DNA of 64,000 nucleotides from Erysipelotrichaceae bacterium OPF54 (GTDB lineage Bacteria; Bacillota_I; Bacilli_A; Erysipelotrichales; Erysipelotrichaceae): NCBI GenBank assembly GCA_022834735.1, contig BQKD01000001.1, positions 659,659 to 723,658 of the forward strand, read 5' to 3'. Shown piece by piece: positions 34,594 to 42,180 of this stretch (position 1 is its first letter; each line of letters starts with the position of its first letter). The notes under the pieces were generated by a model. It saw only the letters and a program-made list of their open reading frames with translations, ran no database searches and was not told where the DNA came from. The position numbers and the translations under genes were made by a program.

Positions 34594-34778
34594 AATGAAT
34601 CGAGGACCGTTCGAATCAGCACCGGTTCCGTATGATTATGGATATAGATCTTGCCTTTGGAAGACTGAATAACGATAGCTGGCCGATCCGATCCGGTTTG
34701 TTTCCTGGGACCCGGATCAGGAAGGCGGACTTCAGCAAAAGAAGAATAGGTATTCGAATTCTGTTTTGATTCGCTCAT
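34590..34778 (-). CDS. tnpA: IS66 TnpA-like small protein
   Basis: A 62-aa protein in the tnpA position of IS66. It is shorter than the common about 100-aa TnpA and lacks an obvious N-terminal HTH. The C-terminal part (SSKGKIYIHNHTEPVLIRTVLDSL) resembles the end of TnpA-type proteins. ATG 34778 has GGAGG. It is translationally coupled to tnpB. The short form may be a lineage variant or a truncated version. Confidence 0.7.
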   Translation of the reverse strand: MSESKQNSNTYSSFAEVRLPDPGPRKQTGSDRPAIVIQSSKGKIYIHNHTEPVLIRTVLDSL

Positions 34779-34858
34779 GAAAAAACCTCCAGTTCATAGC
34801 ATCAATATACTCAATGAACTGGAGGCTGAATACCCGCGGTTCTTTTTCCCGTTTACGG

Positions 34859-34895
34859 AAGACTCTCTTATGAGAATAGAGGGTCTTCTTTTTTT
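34859..34895 (+). terminator. Host terminator used as IS66 target
   Basis: GAAGACTCTCT pairs with AGAGGGTCTTC and is followed by seven T. The IS66 duplication GGAAGACT comes from the 5' arm of this stem. The duplication regenerated the full hairpin on the right side. Confidence 0.8.
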
Positions 34896-34941
34896 CGAGT
34901 TTTTTTGTTCAGATGATCTTCGAAATTTCGTAAAAAAACAC

Positions 34942-34970
34942 TTGACAAGCTTTTTCGACGCTTAATTTCA
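34942..34970 (+). promoter_or_regulatory. Candidate promoter of the IS4-type transposase
   Basis: TTGACA at 34942 is a perfect -35. The -10 is uncertain (TTTCAT or CATAAT 18-21 bp downstream). Confidence 0.4.
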
Positions 34971-35001
34971 TAATCCGAAGGAATTGTAGGAGGTATTTTT
35001 T

Positions 35002-36309
35002 ATGAAATCTTATAATTCCTTATGCACTATCCGCCGTCAGTTCGAATCCGCTGTTCAATCCGTTGTCGATGATATCGCCTGTTATTCGTCAGACCCCATT
35101 GCCGATTTTTCCAGAAACCGCAAGCTCCCTGCCCGCATCCTCATTCCGTTGATCATCCAGATGGGTTCCGCTTCTTTGCCGACCGAACTTGCCAACTTCT
35201 TTGATGATCCTAAATTCTCTGTCACCGCTTCTGCTTTCTGCCAGCAGCGCAGCAAGCTGGATCCCGAAGCTTTTCTGCACATCCTTCATCTCATGTCTTT
35301 TTCCCGTTCTCCTTCTTTGCTCAAAGGATATCGTGTATTAGCCATGGATGGATCGGATGTCAATATCCCTTTTGACCCCGATGATGAAGAGACCTTATGC
35401 CAGACCGGCTCGGCACGTCCGTTCTCCCAGCTTCATCTCAACGCCCTCTATGATTGTCTCAACGATCTCTTCCTGGATGTTTCGATCGACTCGTCCCGCA
35501 AGACGGGCGAATGTGCCGCTCTGAAAAGGCTGATCCGTGATCATCGGTATCCGGCCAGATCGATCATCTGTGCCGACCGGGGATTTGAAAACTATGAGCT
35601 GTTCGCTTTCTGTATGGAGAACGGCCAGAAGTTTGTGATCCGCTGCAAGGATATCCGATCGAACGGTATTCTTTCTACTTTTGAGCTGCCGGATAGCGAA
35701 TTTGATCAGAAGATCAAACGGATCCTGACAAGAAAACAGACCAATGAAGTGAAAGAACATCCTGAGCTGTACAAATATTTTGCATGGAATATCAATTTCG
35801 AATATATGCCAAAAGGCGGAGCCGAAGAATATCCAATTGAATTCCGGGTCGTCAGGATCGAGGTGAAAAAAGGAGAATACGAGTGCCTGATAACGAACCT
35901 GCCGCCAGAGAAGTTCTCTCTCGATGATCTGAAAGAGCTGTATCATCTGCGGTGGAACGAAGAAGTGGGATTCCGAAAGCTGAAATACACGATCGGGATG
36001 CTTGATTTTCATTCGAAGAAAAGAAAATTCATCCGCCAGGAAATCTATGGTGCACTGACCCTCCATAATCTGGCCGCGCTGATGATCCATGCGGTGCCGA
36101 TCGAACAGAAGAAAGATAAGAAGTACGAATATAAAGCCAATTTCAGCATAGGAACGACAAACATCAAAAAGTTCCTGAAAAGAAAGATCGGAGCCAGGGA
36201 GCTGGAAGAAAGGATCAAAAAAGGTCTGATCCCAATCAGACCAGACCGCTGTTACAAACGGAATATGAGAGCGCAGCGAGTACATGCATTCCAGCATAGA
36301 CCGGCATAA
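35002..36309 (+). CDS. IS4-family transposase
   Basis: A 435-aa DDE transposase. The catalytic Asp residues are in LAMDGSDVN and CADRGFENYE. The IS4 signature Y-R-E-K is in YHLRWNEEVGFRKLK, carrying the catalytic Glu. ATG 35002 has TAGGAGG. The enzyme looks complete. I could not define inverted repeats or a target duplication around it, so the ends of the insertion element are unresolved (roughly 34.9-36.4 kb). It sits beside IS66 and before the paralogue cluster. Confidence 0.93.
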   Translation: MKSYNSLCTIRRQFESAVQSVVDDIACYSSDPIADFSRNRKLPARILIPLIIQMGSASLPTELANFFDDPKFSVTASAFCQQRSKLDPEAFLHILHLMSFSRSPSLLKGYRVLAMDGSDVNIPFDPDDEETLCQTGSARPFSQLHLNALYDCLNDLFLDVSIDSSRKTGECAALKRLIRDHRYPARSIICADRGFENYELFAFCMENGQKFVIRCKDIRSNGILSTFELPDSEFDQKIKRILTRKQTNEVKEHPELYKYFAWNINFEYMPKGGAEEYPIEFRVVRIEVKKGEYECLITNLPPEKFSLDDLKELYHLRWNEEVGFRKLKYTIGMLDFHSKKRKFIRQEIYGALTLHNLAALMIHAVPIEQKKDKKYEYKANFSIGTTNIKKFLKRKIGARELEERIKKGLIPIRPDRCYKRNMRAQRVHAFQHRPA

Positions 36310-36488
36310 CAGCCACTTAAAAACAGTGATATTCTACATCACAAATGGGACAAATAGCAATTTTTTTAAGAAGAAAAAATTGTCTTTTCGTCGTGCGCCG
36401 GAAAAAAAGAAAGCTCCGGGTCTCATTTGACCTGAAGCTTAACTTAACAAGGATATCATACGTTAAGTTCGATGATCCATCTAACTTA
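36310..36488 (+). other. Region between the IS4-type gene and the paralogue cluster
   Basis: AT-rich, with a GTGAT/ATCAC inverted repeat at about 36328-36344, a CAATTTTTT...AAAAAATTG palindrome at about 36358-36382, and a TTAACTTAAC-like direct repeat series near 36438-36490. It probably holds the right end of the IS4-type element and the promoter of the next gene. No gene is seen. Confidence 0.4.
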
Positions 36489-37070
36489 ATGACATTGTAT
36501 ATGCTGTCCCGTTTTTACTTTTCCGATCTCTTTCTTTACGGTAAGGAGATCACGCCTTATTTTATGCCCCGGTTTATTTTATCCGGAAGGAAGGACAGTC
36601 CTGCGATCAATTATCCATTTATCTACAGCTGCAATCTAACGGAACACGGTATCGAACTGCACAGCCTGCCGCATCCTCAGATCGGATGCGATATTTCCTA
36701 TCAGGACGTGAAATGGATGGAAATGTTCGTGATCCGGCGCGTATGAGGCACAGCATGGACCACGATCATTGCGCCGAACTTCAATTTGGACTTTATCGTG
36801 CATACTTGGGATCATGACCTGGAAATCGAGATCCCGGCGTGTTACGAAGGAAAACGAGTATGCGATATTTTGAAAGAACATGGGATCCCGGTTTACGACC
36901 GGTTTGGTGTGTTTGAAAAATTCGATGATCATGAATCCTTTCATAACGGCTTCGCACAGTATTTTTCCGCACATTATCATGAGCTTGCCGAACAATATGA
37001 TCTGGAAGATCCCAGGGTTGGGTTCAAAAAGCCTGATACGTTAAAAGGAATGAAATGCAAAAAGTTATAA
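36489..37070 (+). pseudogene. Paralogue family member 1, broken by a nonsense codon
   Basis: A single frame runs from ATG 36489 (or 36501) to TAA 37070 with one internal TGA at about 36744. Around it the reading is FVIRRV-stop-GTAW. The three paralogues have Trp at this place (RRRWG, RRKWP, ARRWA), so TGG to TGA is the likely change. The intact protein would be about 190 aa. The C-terminal YDLEDPRVGF matches the family ending. There is no strong ribosome site. Confidence 0.75.
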
Positions 37071-37622
37071 TTCCTGCGGACCGGAAAAACCGATTCTCGG
37101 ATTATCCAGCCCATATTCATAAGCGAGCGAATCGTAGTTTTTGTCAAAGTATGCGGCATATCCTTCTTTAAAATCTTCGCTGCTTTGAAAGCGTCGGAAC
37201 AGGCCGAATACATCATCGACAAAGATATGGCTGTTTTTCAAAAGTTCAATGATCTCGCGAAACGCATAGGTGGCCGGAAATTCAATTTCGATCCGTTTTT
37301 TATTGCGTCCCTGTCCGCGAATATGAACAATAAGATCCATATTATAGTAAGGGATTATCATGGAAAGTAGACTGCCGCCAGGCCATTTGCGGCGTATGAC
37401 GAAAAGTTCGATCTGCTCGATTGTCGAATAGGGAATAGACAATGCCATCTTATGAGTGAACTGGCGCATCAGCTCGATCCTGCTGTTTGTAAATCGGCAT
37501 TGATACAGCATTCCATATGTGGTCAGCCATGAATAGAACGGAATGACAAAGATCAATATCCGTGCACTTGTCATTTTATGCTTTTCCATATAAAGATTGG
37601 AATAGTAGAATTCGCTTAACAT
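37065..37622 (-). CDS. Paralogue family member 2, unknown function (185 aa)
   Basis: Not recognised as a named family. Shared features with its neighbours: an N-terminal FYYSNLYM, a middle beta-rich block with IPYSTIEQIELFVIRRKW, then DLIVHIRG and IEIEFPATYAFREIIELL. A C-terminal tail ends YGLDNPRIGF. The middle block has the strand pattern of bacterial PH-like domains, which is my inference. A hydrophobic stretch (ARILIFVIPFYSWLTTYG) at about 20-40 may touch the membrane. ATG 37622 has AAAGGAGATT. It is convergent with member 1 (6-bp overlap), showing that the cluster was inverted as well as duplicated. Confidence 0.7.
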   Translation of the reverse strand: MLSEFYYSNLYMEKHKMTSARILIFVIPFYSWLTTYGMLYQCRFTNSRIELMRQFTHKMALSIPYSTIEQIELFVIRRKWPGGSLLSMIIPYYNMDLIVHIRGQGRNKKRIEIEFPATYAFREIIELLKNSHIFVDDVFGLFRRFQSSEDFKEGYAAYFDKNYDSLAYEYGLDNPRIGFSGPQEL

Positions 37623-37812
37623 AGCAATCTCCTTTACGCTATTGTACGATAATTCAAGAAGATTTTCATTTCACGCTCTCTTTTCTTCGAATTGGCTTCA
37701 TTGTTATATTTATCTTATTATTCTTATTTTATTTGTTGTATTTCATATCGAAGAGGCGCATAATGAAATCAGAAATACAATTATCACAATTATTTATGGA
37801 AGGGAGAAAATT

Positions 37813-38352
37813 GTGTTAGACAAATTTTATTATGCTGATGTCTTCGTGAACGGTGAGGAAAAGACACCATGGTATGTTCCGCAGTTTATGTTCGGGCGAT
37901 CCAGCCGGTTTTCTATGTCATTTCCTTATATTCACTATTGCGATTTTCGTTATGACGGGATCCATATTCAATCCTCCGGCAATCAGAACGAAATACTTTT
38001 TGTCCCGTATTCAGCCATCAAATGGATTGATCTGTTTGTCGTGCGGAGACGATGGGGAACAGGGATCTTGACCATGATGATCCCATGGTTTGATTTTGAT
38101 CTGATCATCCATCTGGAACATGACGAGATCGAGATCGAATTTCCGGCATTCTTTGAATTCCGTGATGTGATCGAAAACTGGAAGGAAAACGGCTTATATG
38201 TTATGGATCACCTGGATCTGTTCAAACGGTTTCCGGATGAAAAGGCATTCAAAGAAAATTTTTCGGCTTATTTCGAGAAAAACTATCATGATATTGCACA
38301 GCAGTACGGCCTCGAGGATCCGAGGATCAGCTTCAAAAAGACACAGTGGTGA
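37813..38352 (+). CDS. Paralogue family member 3, unknown function (179 aa)
   Basis: The start is GTG 37813, preceded by GGAAGGGAG; the frame stays open upstream, but that part encodes a hydrophobic N-terminus unlike the paralogues and has no ribosome site. It reads FYYADVFVNGEEKTPWYVPQF, then IKWIDLFVVRRRWG, DLIIHLEHDEIEIEFPAFF, and the tail QYGLEDPRISF. It is most similar to member 1. The next gene follows 21 bp after the stop, forming an operon with member 4. Confidence 0.7.
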   Translation: MLDKFYYADVFVNGEEKTPWYVPQFMFGRSSRFSMSFPYIHYCDFRYDGIHIQSSGNQNEILFVPYSAIKWIDLFVVRRRWGTGILTMMIPWFDFDLIIHLEHDEIEIEFPAFFEFRDVIENWKENGLYVMDHLDLFKRFPDEKAFKENFSAYFEKNYHDIAQQYGLEDPRISFKKTQW

Positions 38353-38373
38353 AAACCGAAGGAAGGGAACAAA

Positions 38374-38940
38374 ATGAAACAAAAATATTATTATGCCCGG
38401 CTCATGACAGAAAAAAGGAAGAAATCCTATGCCAGCAGGACAAAAACATTGATGAAACGAGTGGCTGCGATGTCAGGCTTTGCGGTCGATCCGTCCATGA
38501 GCATGTCGCACCCGTTTATCCGCGGCTGCGAATTCCGCTATAACGAAATGGAACTGTACCGGCTGCAGGATCTCAACGACACGATCACCATCCCGTATAA
38601 CGAGATCAAATGGATCGACTTTTTCGTGGTTGCCAGACGCTGGGCTGGCGGCGGTGTGATGATGGCACTCAACGTCATGTACAATTTCGATCTTGTGATC
38701 CATCTGGAAGGAGACCGGGAAATCGAAGTGGAGTTTCCATCCGATTATTCGTTCAAAACGATCATCGAGCAGCTGAAACCGGCCAATGTGCCTGTGATCG
38801 ATCAGTTTGATGTTTTCGTGAATTTCCCGGATGAGCGCACGTTCAAAAAGGAATTTGTTCCGTATTTTCAGGAGCATTACTCAGATCTCGCGATGGAAAA
38901 CGGACTGGAAGATCCGCGGGTCGCCTTCAATCCAATGTAG
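38374..38940 (+). CDS. Paralogue family member 4, unknown function (188 aa)
   Basis: ATG 38374 with GGAAGGGAA. The same architecture: YYYARLM at the start, basic segment (EKRKKSYASRTKTLMKR), IPYNEIKWIDFFVVARRW, DLVIHLEGDREIEVEFPSDY, and the tail ENGLEDPRVAF. It lacks the hydrophobic stretch of member 2, so it is probably soluble. The function is unknown. The strict conservation of the Trp/Arg-rich middle and the DPR tail suggests a specific ligand or partner. Confidence 0.7.
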   Translation: MKQKYYYARLMTEKRKKSYASRTKTLMKRVAAMSGFAVDPSMSMSHPFIRGCEFRYNEMELYRLQDLNDTITIPYNEIKWIDFFVVARRWAGGGVMMALNVMYNFDLVIHLEGDREIEVEFPSDYSFKTIIEQLKPANVPVIDQFDVFVNFPDERTFKKEFVPYFQEHYSDLAMENGLEDPRVAFNPM

Positions 38941-38960
38941 TTTTCTGGTTCATTTTCATA

Positions 38961-38989
38961 TTGTTTTTCCTTGATGAATGAGGTAAAAT
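38961..38989 (+). promoter_or_regulatory. Promoter of the second EIIB operon
   Basis: TTGTTT at 38961 and TAAAAT at 38984 are spaced 17 bp. A start near 38996 would put the downstream palindrome at the beginning of the transcript. Confidence 0.55.
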
Positions 38990-39002
38990 TTTTCTAGAAA
39001 CC

Positions 39003-39027
39003 GATTACATTTTGAGGAGATGTAATC
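39003..39027 (+). promoter_or_regulatory. Palindrome GATTACA-N11-TGTAATC
   Basis: A perfect 7-bp inverted repeat just after the predicted transcription start and before the EIIB ribosome site. It could be an operator for the DeoR-type regulator encoded in the same operon, or a 5' RNA stem. Confidence 0.5.
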
Positions 39028-39042
39028 AAAAAGGAGGAAATT

Positions 39043-39348
39043 ATGTTAACTGTAAGATTATTCTGCGCTGCAGGAATGTCAACAAGTTTGTTGGTAAACA
39101 AGATGATCGAAGAAGCAAACAAAGAAGGGAAAGAAGTCGATATCGTAGCGTATCCGGTAAACGAACTGGATCGCCGTCTTGATGGTGTAGATGTTGCGCT
39201 TCTTGGACCGCAGGTTGGCTACATGAAGAAAAAAGCACAGAAAATTGCTGGTGATGCCGGAGTACCGCTGGATGTAATTCCAATGGCTGATTACGGACGC
39301 TGCAACGGAAAAGCTGTTCTGGCATTGGCAGAAAAATTGGCAAAATAG
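39043..39348 (+). CDS. PTS lactose/cellobiose-type EIIB, copy 2
   Basis: 101 aa, phospho-Cys at residue 8 in CAAGMSTSLLV. Protein sequence equals EIIB copy 1 apart from one Gly/Ala change and a missing last Lys, while the DNA is recoded at many third positions. No EIIC or EIIA follows. Instead come a terminator, a ROK kinase and a DeoR regulator. It may share the EIIC/EIIA at 27376-29021 or serve as a phosphorylation sensor. The ribosome site is AAGGAGG. Confidence 0.95.
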   Translation: MLTVRLFCAAGMSTSLLVNKMIEEANKEGKEVDIVAYPVNELDRRLDGVDVALLGPQVGYMKKKAQKIAGDAGVPLDVIPMADYGRCNGKAVLALAEKLAK

Positions 39349-39357
39349 TAAAGGAAC

Positions 39358-39383
39358 AAAAATGCTCGCAAGAGCATTTTTTT
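39358..39383 (+). terminator. Terminator/attenuator between EIIB and the ROK kinase
   Basis: AAAATGCTC, GCAA loop, GAGCATTTT and T-run. The hairpin lies 9 bp after the EIIB stop and should lower expression of the downstream genes. Confidence 0.85.
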
Positions 39384-39396
39384 AGAAAGGAAAGTT

Positions 39397-40296
39397 ATGC
39401 TGGATCTAGGAATTGATGTGGGCGGAACATTTATAAAATACGCCATCGTGGATGAAGAAAACAATATTATACGCCGCTGGAAAAAGGAAACGATAAAATT
39501 CGATACACCGAAAGAGTTTTACGATTATTTATGCGCCGATGTGCCAGTCGAAAATATCCGGTATATCGGACTGAGCGTGCCAGGTGTCCTGGCACCCGAT
39601 TCTACGATACTCTCGGAAGCGGCAGTCAATGTGCGCGTCATGTATCATACAAACGTCAAACAGGAAATCGGGTCGAGGCTTGGACGTCCGGCCCATGTCC
39701 TGAACGATGCGAAGAGCGCCGGTTTCTGCGAAATGCAGCTCGGCAACGGAAAAGGAGCCGCATCCAGTGTTTATTTTGTGATCGGAACCGGGATCGGCGG
39801 CTGTGTATGCGATGATCATCAGGTCATAGAAGGTGTAAACCGCGTGGCCGGGGAATTTTCCAATCTTGCCTGCGGTTTTCACGAAGACGGATCGATCAAG
39901 CATTTATGGGAAATCGCTTCCATGAACGCACTGATCGACATTTACAATGAGATTGTCGAAGAGGACCGAAAGGAACGCTATGGAACAGAAATCACGAAAC
40001 GTTATCATGCCGGCGAAGCCGCTGCGCTGCGCGCCATGGACCAGTGGTGCCGCAATATATGTCTCGGATTCGAGACCATCATCACCTTTTATAATCCGGA
40101 AGTGATCTGTGTAGGAGGCGGGATCTCCAAGGAAGACTGGTTTATCGAAAAGCTGCGCGACACGATGCAGCAGGAAAATCTGAAACGGGCATTCCCGGAA
40201 CTTGTCACGACACGGATCGAGCGCTGTCTTTATGACAACGACGCCAATATATTAGGTGCACTGCTGTTTGCACGACAAAAAGAATCAGAAGCGTAA
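39397..40296 (+). CDS. ROK-family sugar kinase
   Basis: 299 aa. The ATP-binding DVGGTFIKYAIVD is at the N-terminus, and the ROK core with GTGIGGCV is near residue 130. GGGISK near residue 245 is a second phosphate-binding element. The usual zinc CxCGxxGC motif is not seen; at its place the sequence reads LACGFHEDGS. ROK kinases phosphorylate glucose, allose, N-acetyl sugars and others, and the actual sugar is unknown. The gene links the orphan EIIB and the DeoR regulator. ATG 39397 follows AGAAAGGA. Confidence 0.9.
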   Translation: MLDLGIDVGGTFIKYAIVDEENNIIRRWKKETIKFDTPKEFYDYLCADVPVENIRYIGLSVPGVLAPDSTILSEAAVNVRVMYHTNVKQEIGSRLGRPAHVLNDAKSAGFCEMQLGNGKGAASSVYFVIGTGIGGCVCDDHQVIEGVNRVAGEFSNLACGFHEDGSIKHLWEIASMNALIDIYNEIVEEDRKERYGTEITKRYHAGEAAALRAMDQWCRNICLGFETIITFYNPEVICVGGGISKEDWFIEKLRDTMQQENLKRAFPELVTTRIERCLYDNDANILGALLFARQKESEA

Positions 40297-40327
40297 GTTT
40301 CTGATTCTTCGTTTAGAAAGGACCCTA

Positions 40328-41080
40328 ATGACACGAAAAAGCGATGAACGAAGACAGACCATATTCGCCTATGTAAAAGGGCAGGGCACTGCCGGCATCC
40401 AGGAACTGGCCGAATTATGCCATGTTTCCGATGAAACGATCCGCAAAGACCTTGAGGTCCTGGCTCATCAGGGACGGATCGAAAAGAAGCACGGCATAGC
40501 CAAGCTGATCGAAAACTATAACCATGTCCCTTTGATGATCAAACGCGAAGATCATCTCGAGGACAAGATCGCGATCGCCTCGCAGGCCGCCACCCTCATC
40601 AAGGATAATCAGTTTATCTGGCTCGACGCCGGCTCAAGCGCCTATACGCTCCTGCGCTTTCTCAACCAGAAAAAGCATCTGACCATCGCCACCAACTCGA
40701 TCGAAATCGCAGCCGCGATCGCCAACGGCCCCCATAAGCTTCTGGTCGTCGGCGGAGAACTGGAACCGATCGGACAGTCGCTGGTCGGCCCTTTTGCGAA
40801 TGAACAGGTGAATTCGCTTCATTTTGACATTGCCTTTTTAGGAAGCGACGGCTTCAAGGACGGAAACGGACCCACGACTTTTGCGTACGAAGAAATGCAG
40901 ATCAAGCGCACCGCCCTTATCAAATCCAATATGAGCGTGCTGCTCGTGGACGACTCCAAACTGTTCGAATGCGCGCCGTACTGCTACGCCCGCTTTACCG
41001 AGTTTGACCGGATCGTTACCACGATCGATCCTTCCGTTTTTCCGGAACCGGAAAAGGTCATTCGTGCGCTACCTCGATAA
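40328..41080 (+). CDS. DeoR-family transcriptional regulator
   Basis: 250 aa. The N-terminal DeoR HTH (RQTIFAYVKGQGTAGIQELAELCHVSDETIRKDLEVL, in parts) is followed by the sugar-phosphate-binding DeoRC domain with LDAGSSAYTLLRFL, VVGGELEP and the ADDSK-like VDDSKLF. Such repressors respond to sugar phosphates. Control of its own EIIB-ROK operon through the palindrome at 39003 is inferred. ATG 40328 is chosen for the GAAAGGA site; the longer reading extends into the ROK gene. The 3' end overlaps the convergent phosphoesterase gene by 23 bp. Confidence 0.92.
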   Translation: MTRKSDERRQTIFAYVKGQGTAGIQELAELCHVSDETIRKDLEVLAHQGRIEKKHGIAKLIENYNHVPLMIKREDHLEDKIAIASQAATLIKDNQFIWLDAGSSAYTLLRFLNQKKHLTIATNSIEIAAAIANGPHKLLVVGGELEPIGQSLVGPFANEQVNSLHFDIAFLGSDGFKDGNGPTTFAYEEMQIKRTALIKSNMSVLLVDDSKLFECAPYCYARFTEFDRIVTTIDPSVFPEPEKVIRALPR

Positions 41081-42104
41081 CAACATATTCGCTCGTTCCC
41101 ATCGTCCGGGCCGGGAACCCCCACGCATTGACACCAGAAGAAGTGATGGCCGTCAGGCTGCCCTGATCGCTGATCCCGTAGCGCAGATCGCAGTTCCAGT
41201 AAAGATTGAGCAGATAACCGAACGGAAACAGCTGGCCGTTGTGCGTATGCCCCGAAATCATCAGATCCACTTTACCGCTGTCGATCAGTTCTCTGGTCTC
41301 GATCGGCTGATGATCCACCAGGACCGTAAAACGATCCAGATCGATATTTTTCAGAAGACTGTTTGCATCCATGCGGTTTTTGAGCGCATAGTCGCCACGG
41401 CCGATAATATTGATATTGTCATACACCGTGCTCTGGTCATTCAGGATCGTGATGCCAGCCTCTTTGAGCCGCGCTTCAAATTCATCCTGAGTAAATTTCT
41501 TGTTTCGGATCTTTGGCTGCAGATCATGATTGCCGTAAATATAAAACACTTTTGATCTTTTTGCCAGTGGTGCCAGGGCCTGGATGCACTGTTCCATTTC
41601 AGCCTTCGAAGTCTGTTCGTCAGTCAGATCGCCGCCAATCAAGGTGATATCTGAATTCGTATCGATCAGATCATCCACAAGACGATCAAGCGTTTTCCGA
41701 TCCATTCCGTTGGGATAATGGAGGTCGGAAATGAAGAGGATCCTGGTCGGATCCACCTCCTTTTCCGTTTTTATAGTGTAATCCACCTCGATCCGTTTCT
41801 GAAAATGAACATAACCGTAAGCAACATATCCGCCCGAACAGAGAATACATAACACAACCATCCAGATTCTGACCGGCTTTTTCATGATCCGCAGGATCAG
41901 CTGGATGATCAGGGTAAAAACGAGAATATAGATCACAAAAGGAAAATACAGCGAATGCTTATACATGCCCGGAGCCAGAAAGAGGGTAAGAACAACGGCC
42001 ACAGCCACCTTGTTCCAGGAAGGGCGCGCTTTCGTTATGATCCGGTAAAGATCCCAGATCAGAAATAAAACATATGCGCAAATAAGAATTTGAAAGAATA
42101 TCAT
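41058..42104 (-). CDS. Membrane-anchored metallophosphoesterase
   Basis: 348 aa. Four hydrophobic segments (residues 1-95) are followed by a calcineurin-like phosphoesterase domain. The metal-binding motifs are ISDLHYPNG (DxH), GGDLTDE (GGDL), GNHDLQ (GNHD) and ISGHTHNGQLFPFG (GHTHxGQ). This matches the YkuE/YaeI-type enzymes, which act on lipid-linked or UDP-sugar phosphate substrates. The active site orientation is not certain. ATG 42104 is chosen for its GGAGG site; a longer upstream reading crosses a divergent gene's control region. Confidence 0.92.
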   Translation of the reverse strand: MIFFQILICAYVLFLIWDLYRIITKARPSWNKVAVAVVLTLFLAPGMYKHSLYFPFVIYILVFTLIIQLILRIMKKPVRIWMVVLCILCSGGYVAYGYVHFQKRIEVDYTIKTEKEVDPTRILFISDLHYPNGMDRKTLDRLVDDLIDTNSDITLIGGDLTDEQTSKAEMEQCIQALAPLAKRSKVFYIYGNHDLQPKIRNKKFTQDEFEARLKEAGITILNDQSTVYDNINIIGRGDYALKNRMDANSLLKNIDLDRFTVLVDHQPIETRELIDSGKVDLMISGHTHNGQLFPFGYLLNLYWNCDLRYGISDQGSLTAITSSGVNAWGFPARTMGTSEYVVIEVAHE

Positions 42105-42113
42105 AAATTGCCT

Positions 42114-42139
42114 CCGCGAAAAGTGTACCATTTTCGCGG
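42114..42139. repeat. Inverted repeat between divergent genes
   Basis: CCGCGAAAA and TTTTCGCGG pair perfectly around an 8-base loop. It overlaps the ribosome site of the phosphoesterase gene. It could be an operator or an RNA stem that masks that site. Confidence 0.5.
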
Positions 42140-42180
42140 ACTGGATAAAAATGCCATGATTAGCAGCGAAAGGAGGATGT

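Larger units (their letters stand above)
29174..34856 (-). mobile_element. IS66-family element carrying a nested transposon
   Basis: The ends are 22-bp inverted repeats, GTAAGCGGGAAAAAG... at 29174 and GTAAACGGGAAAAAG... read inward from 34856, with one mismatch. The 8-bp direct repeat GGAAGACT is at 29166-29173 and 34857-34864, the usual IS66 duplication length. Without the nested 3321-bp transposon and its 6-bp duplication it measures about 2.36 kb, normal for the family. Genes tnpA, tnpB and tnpC run on the minus strand. The target was the stem of a terminator. Confidence 0.95.

Noticed and set aside
34900-36420. Defined ends for the IS4-type element
   Set aside because: I looked for inverted repeats and a target duplication around the transposase gene and found no pair good enough to place the boundaries.
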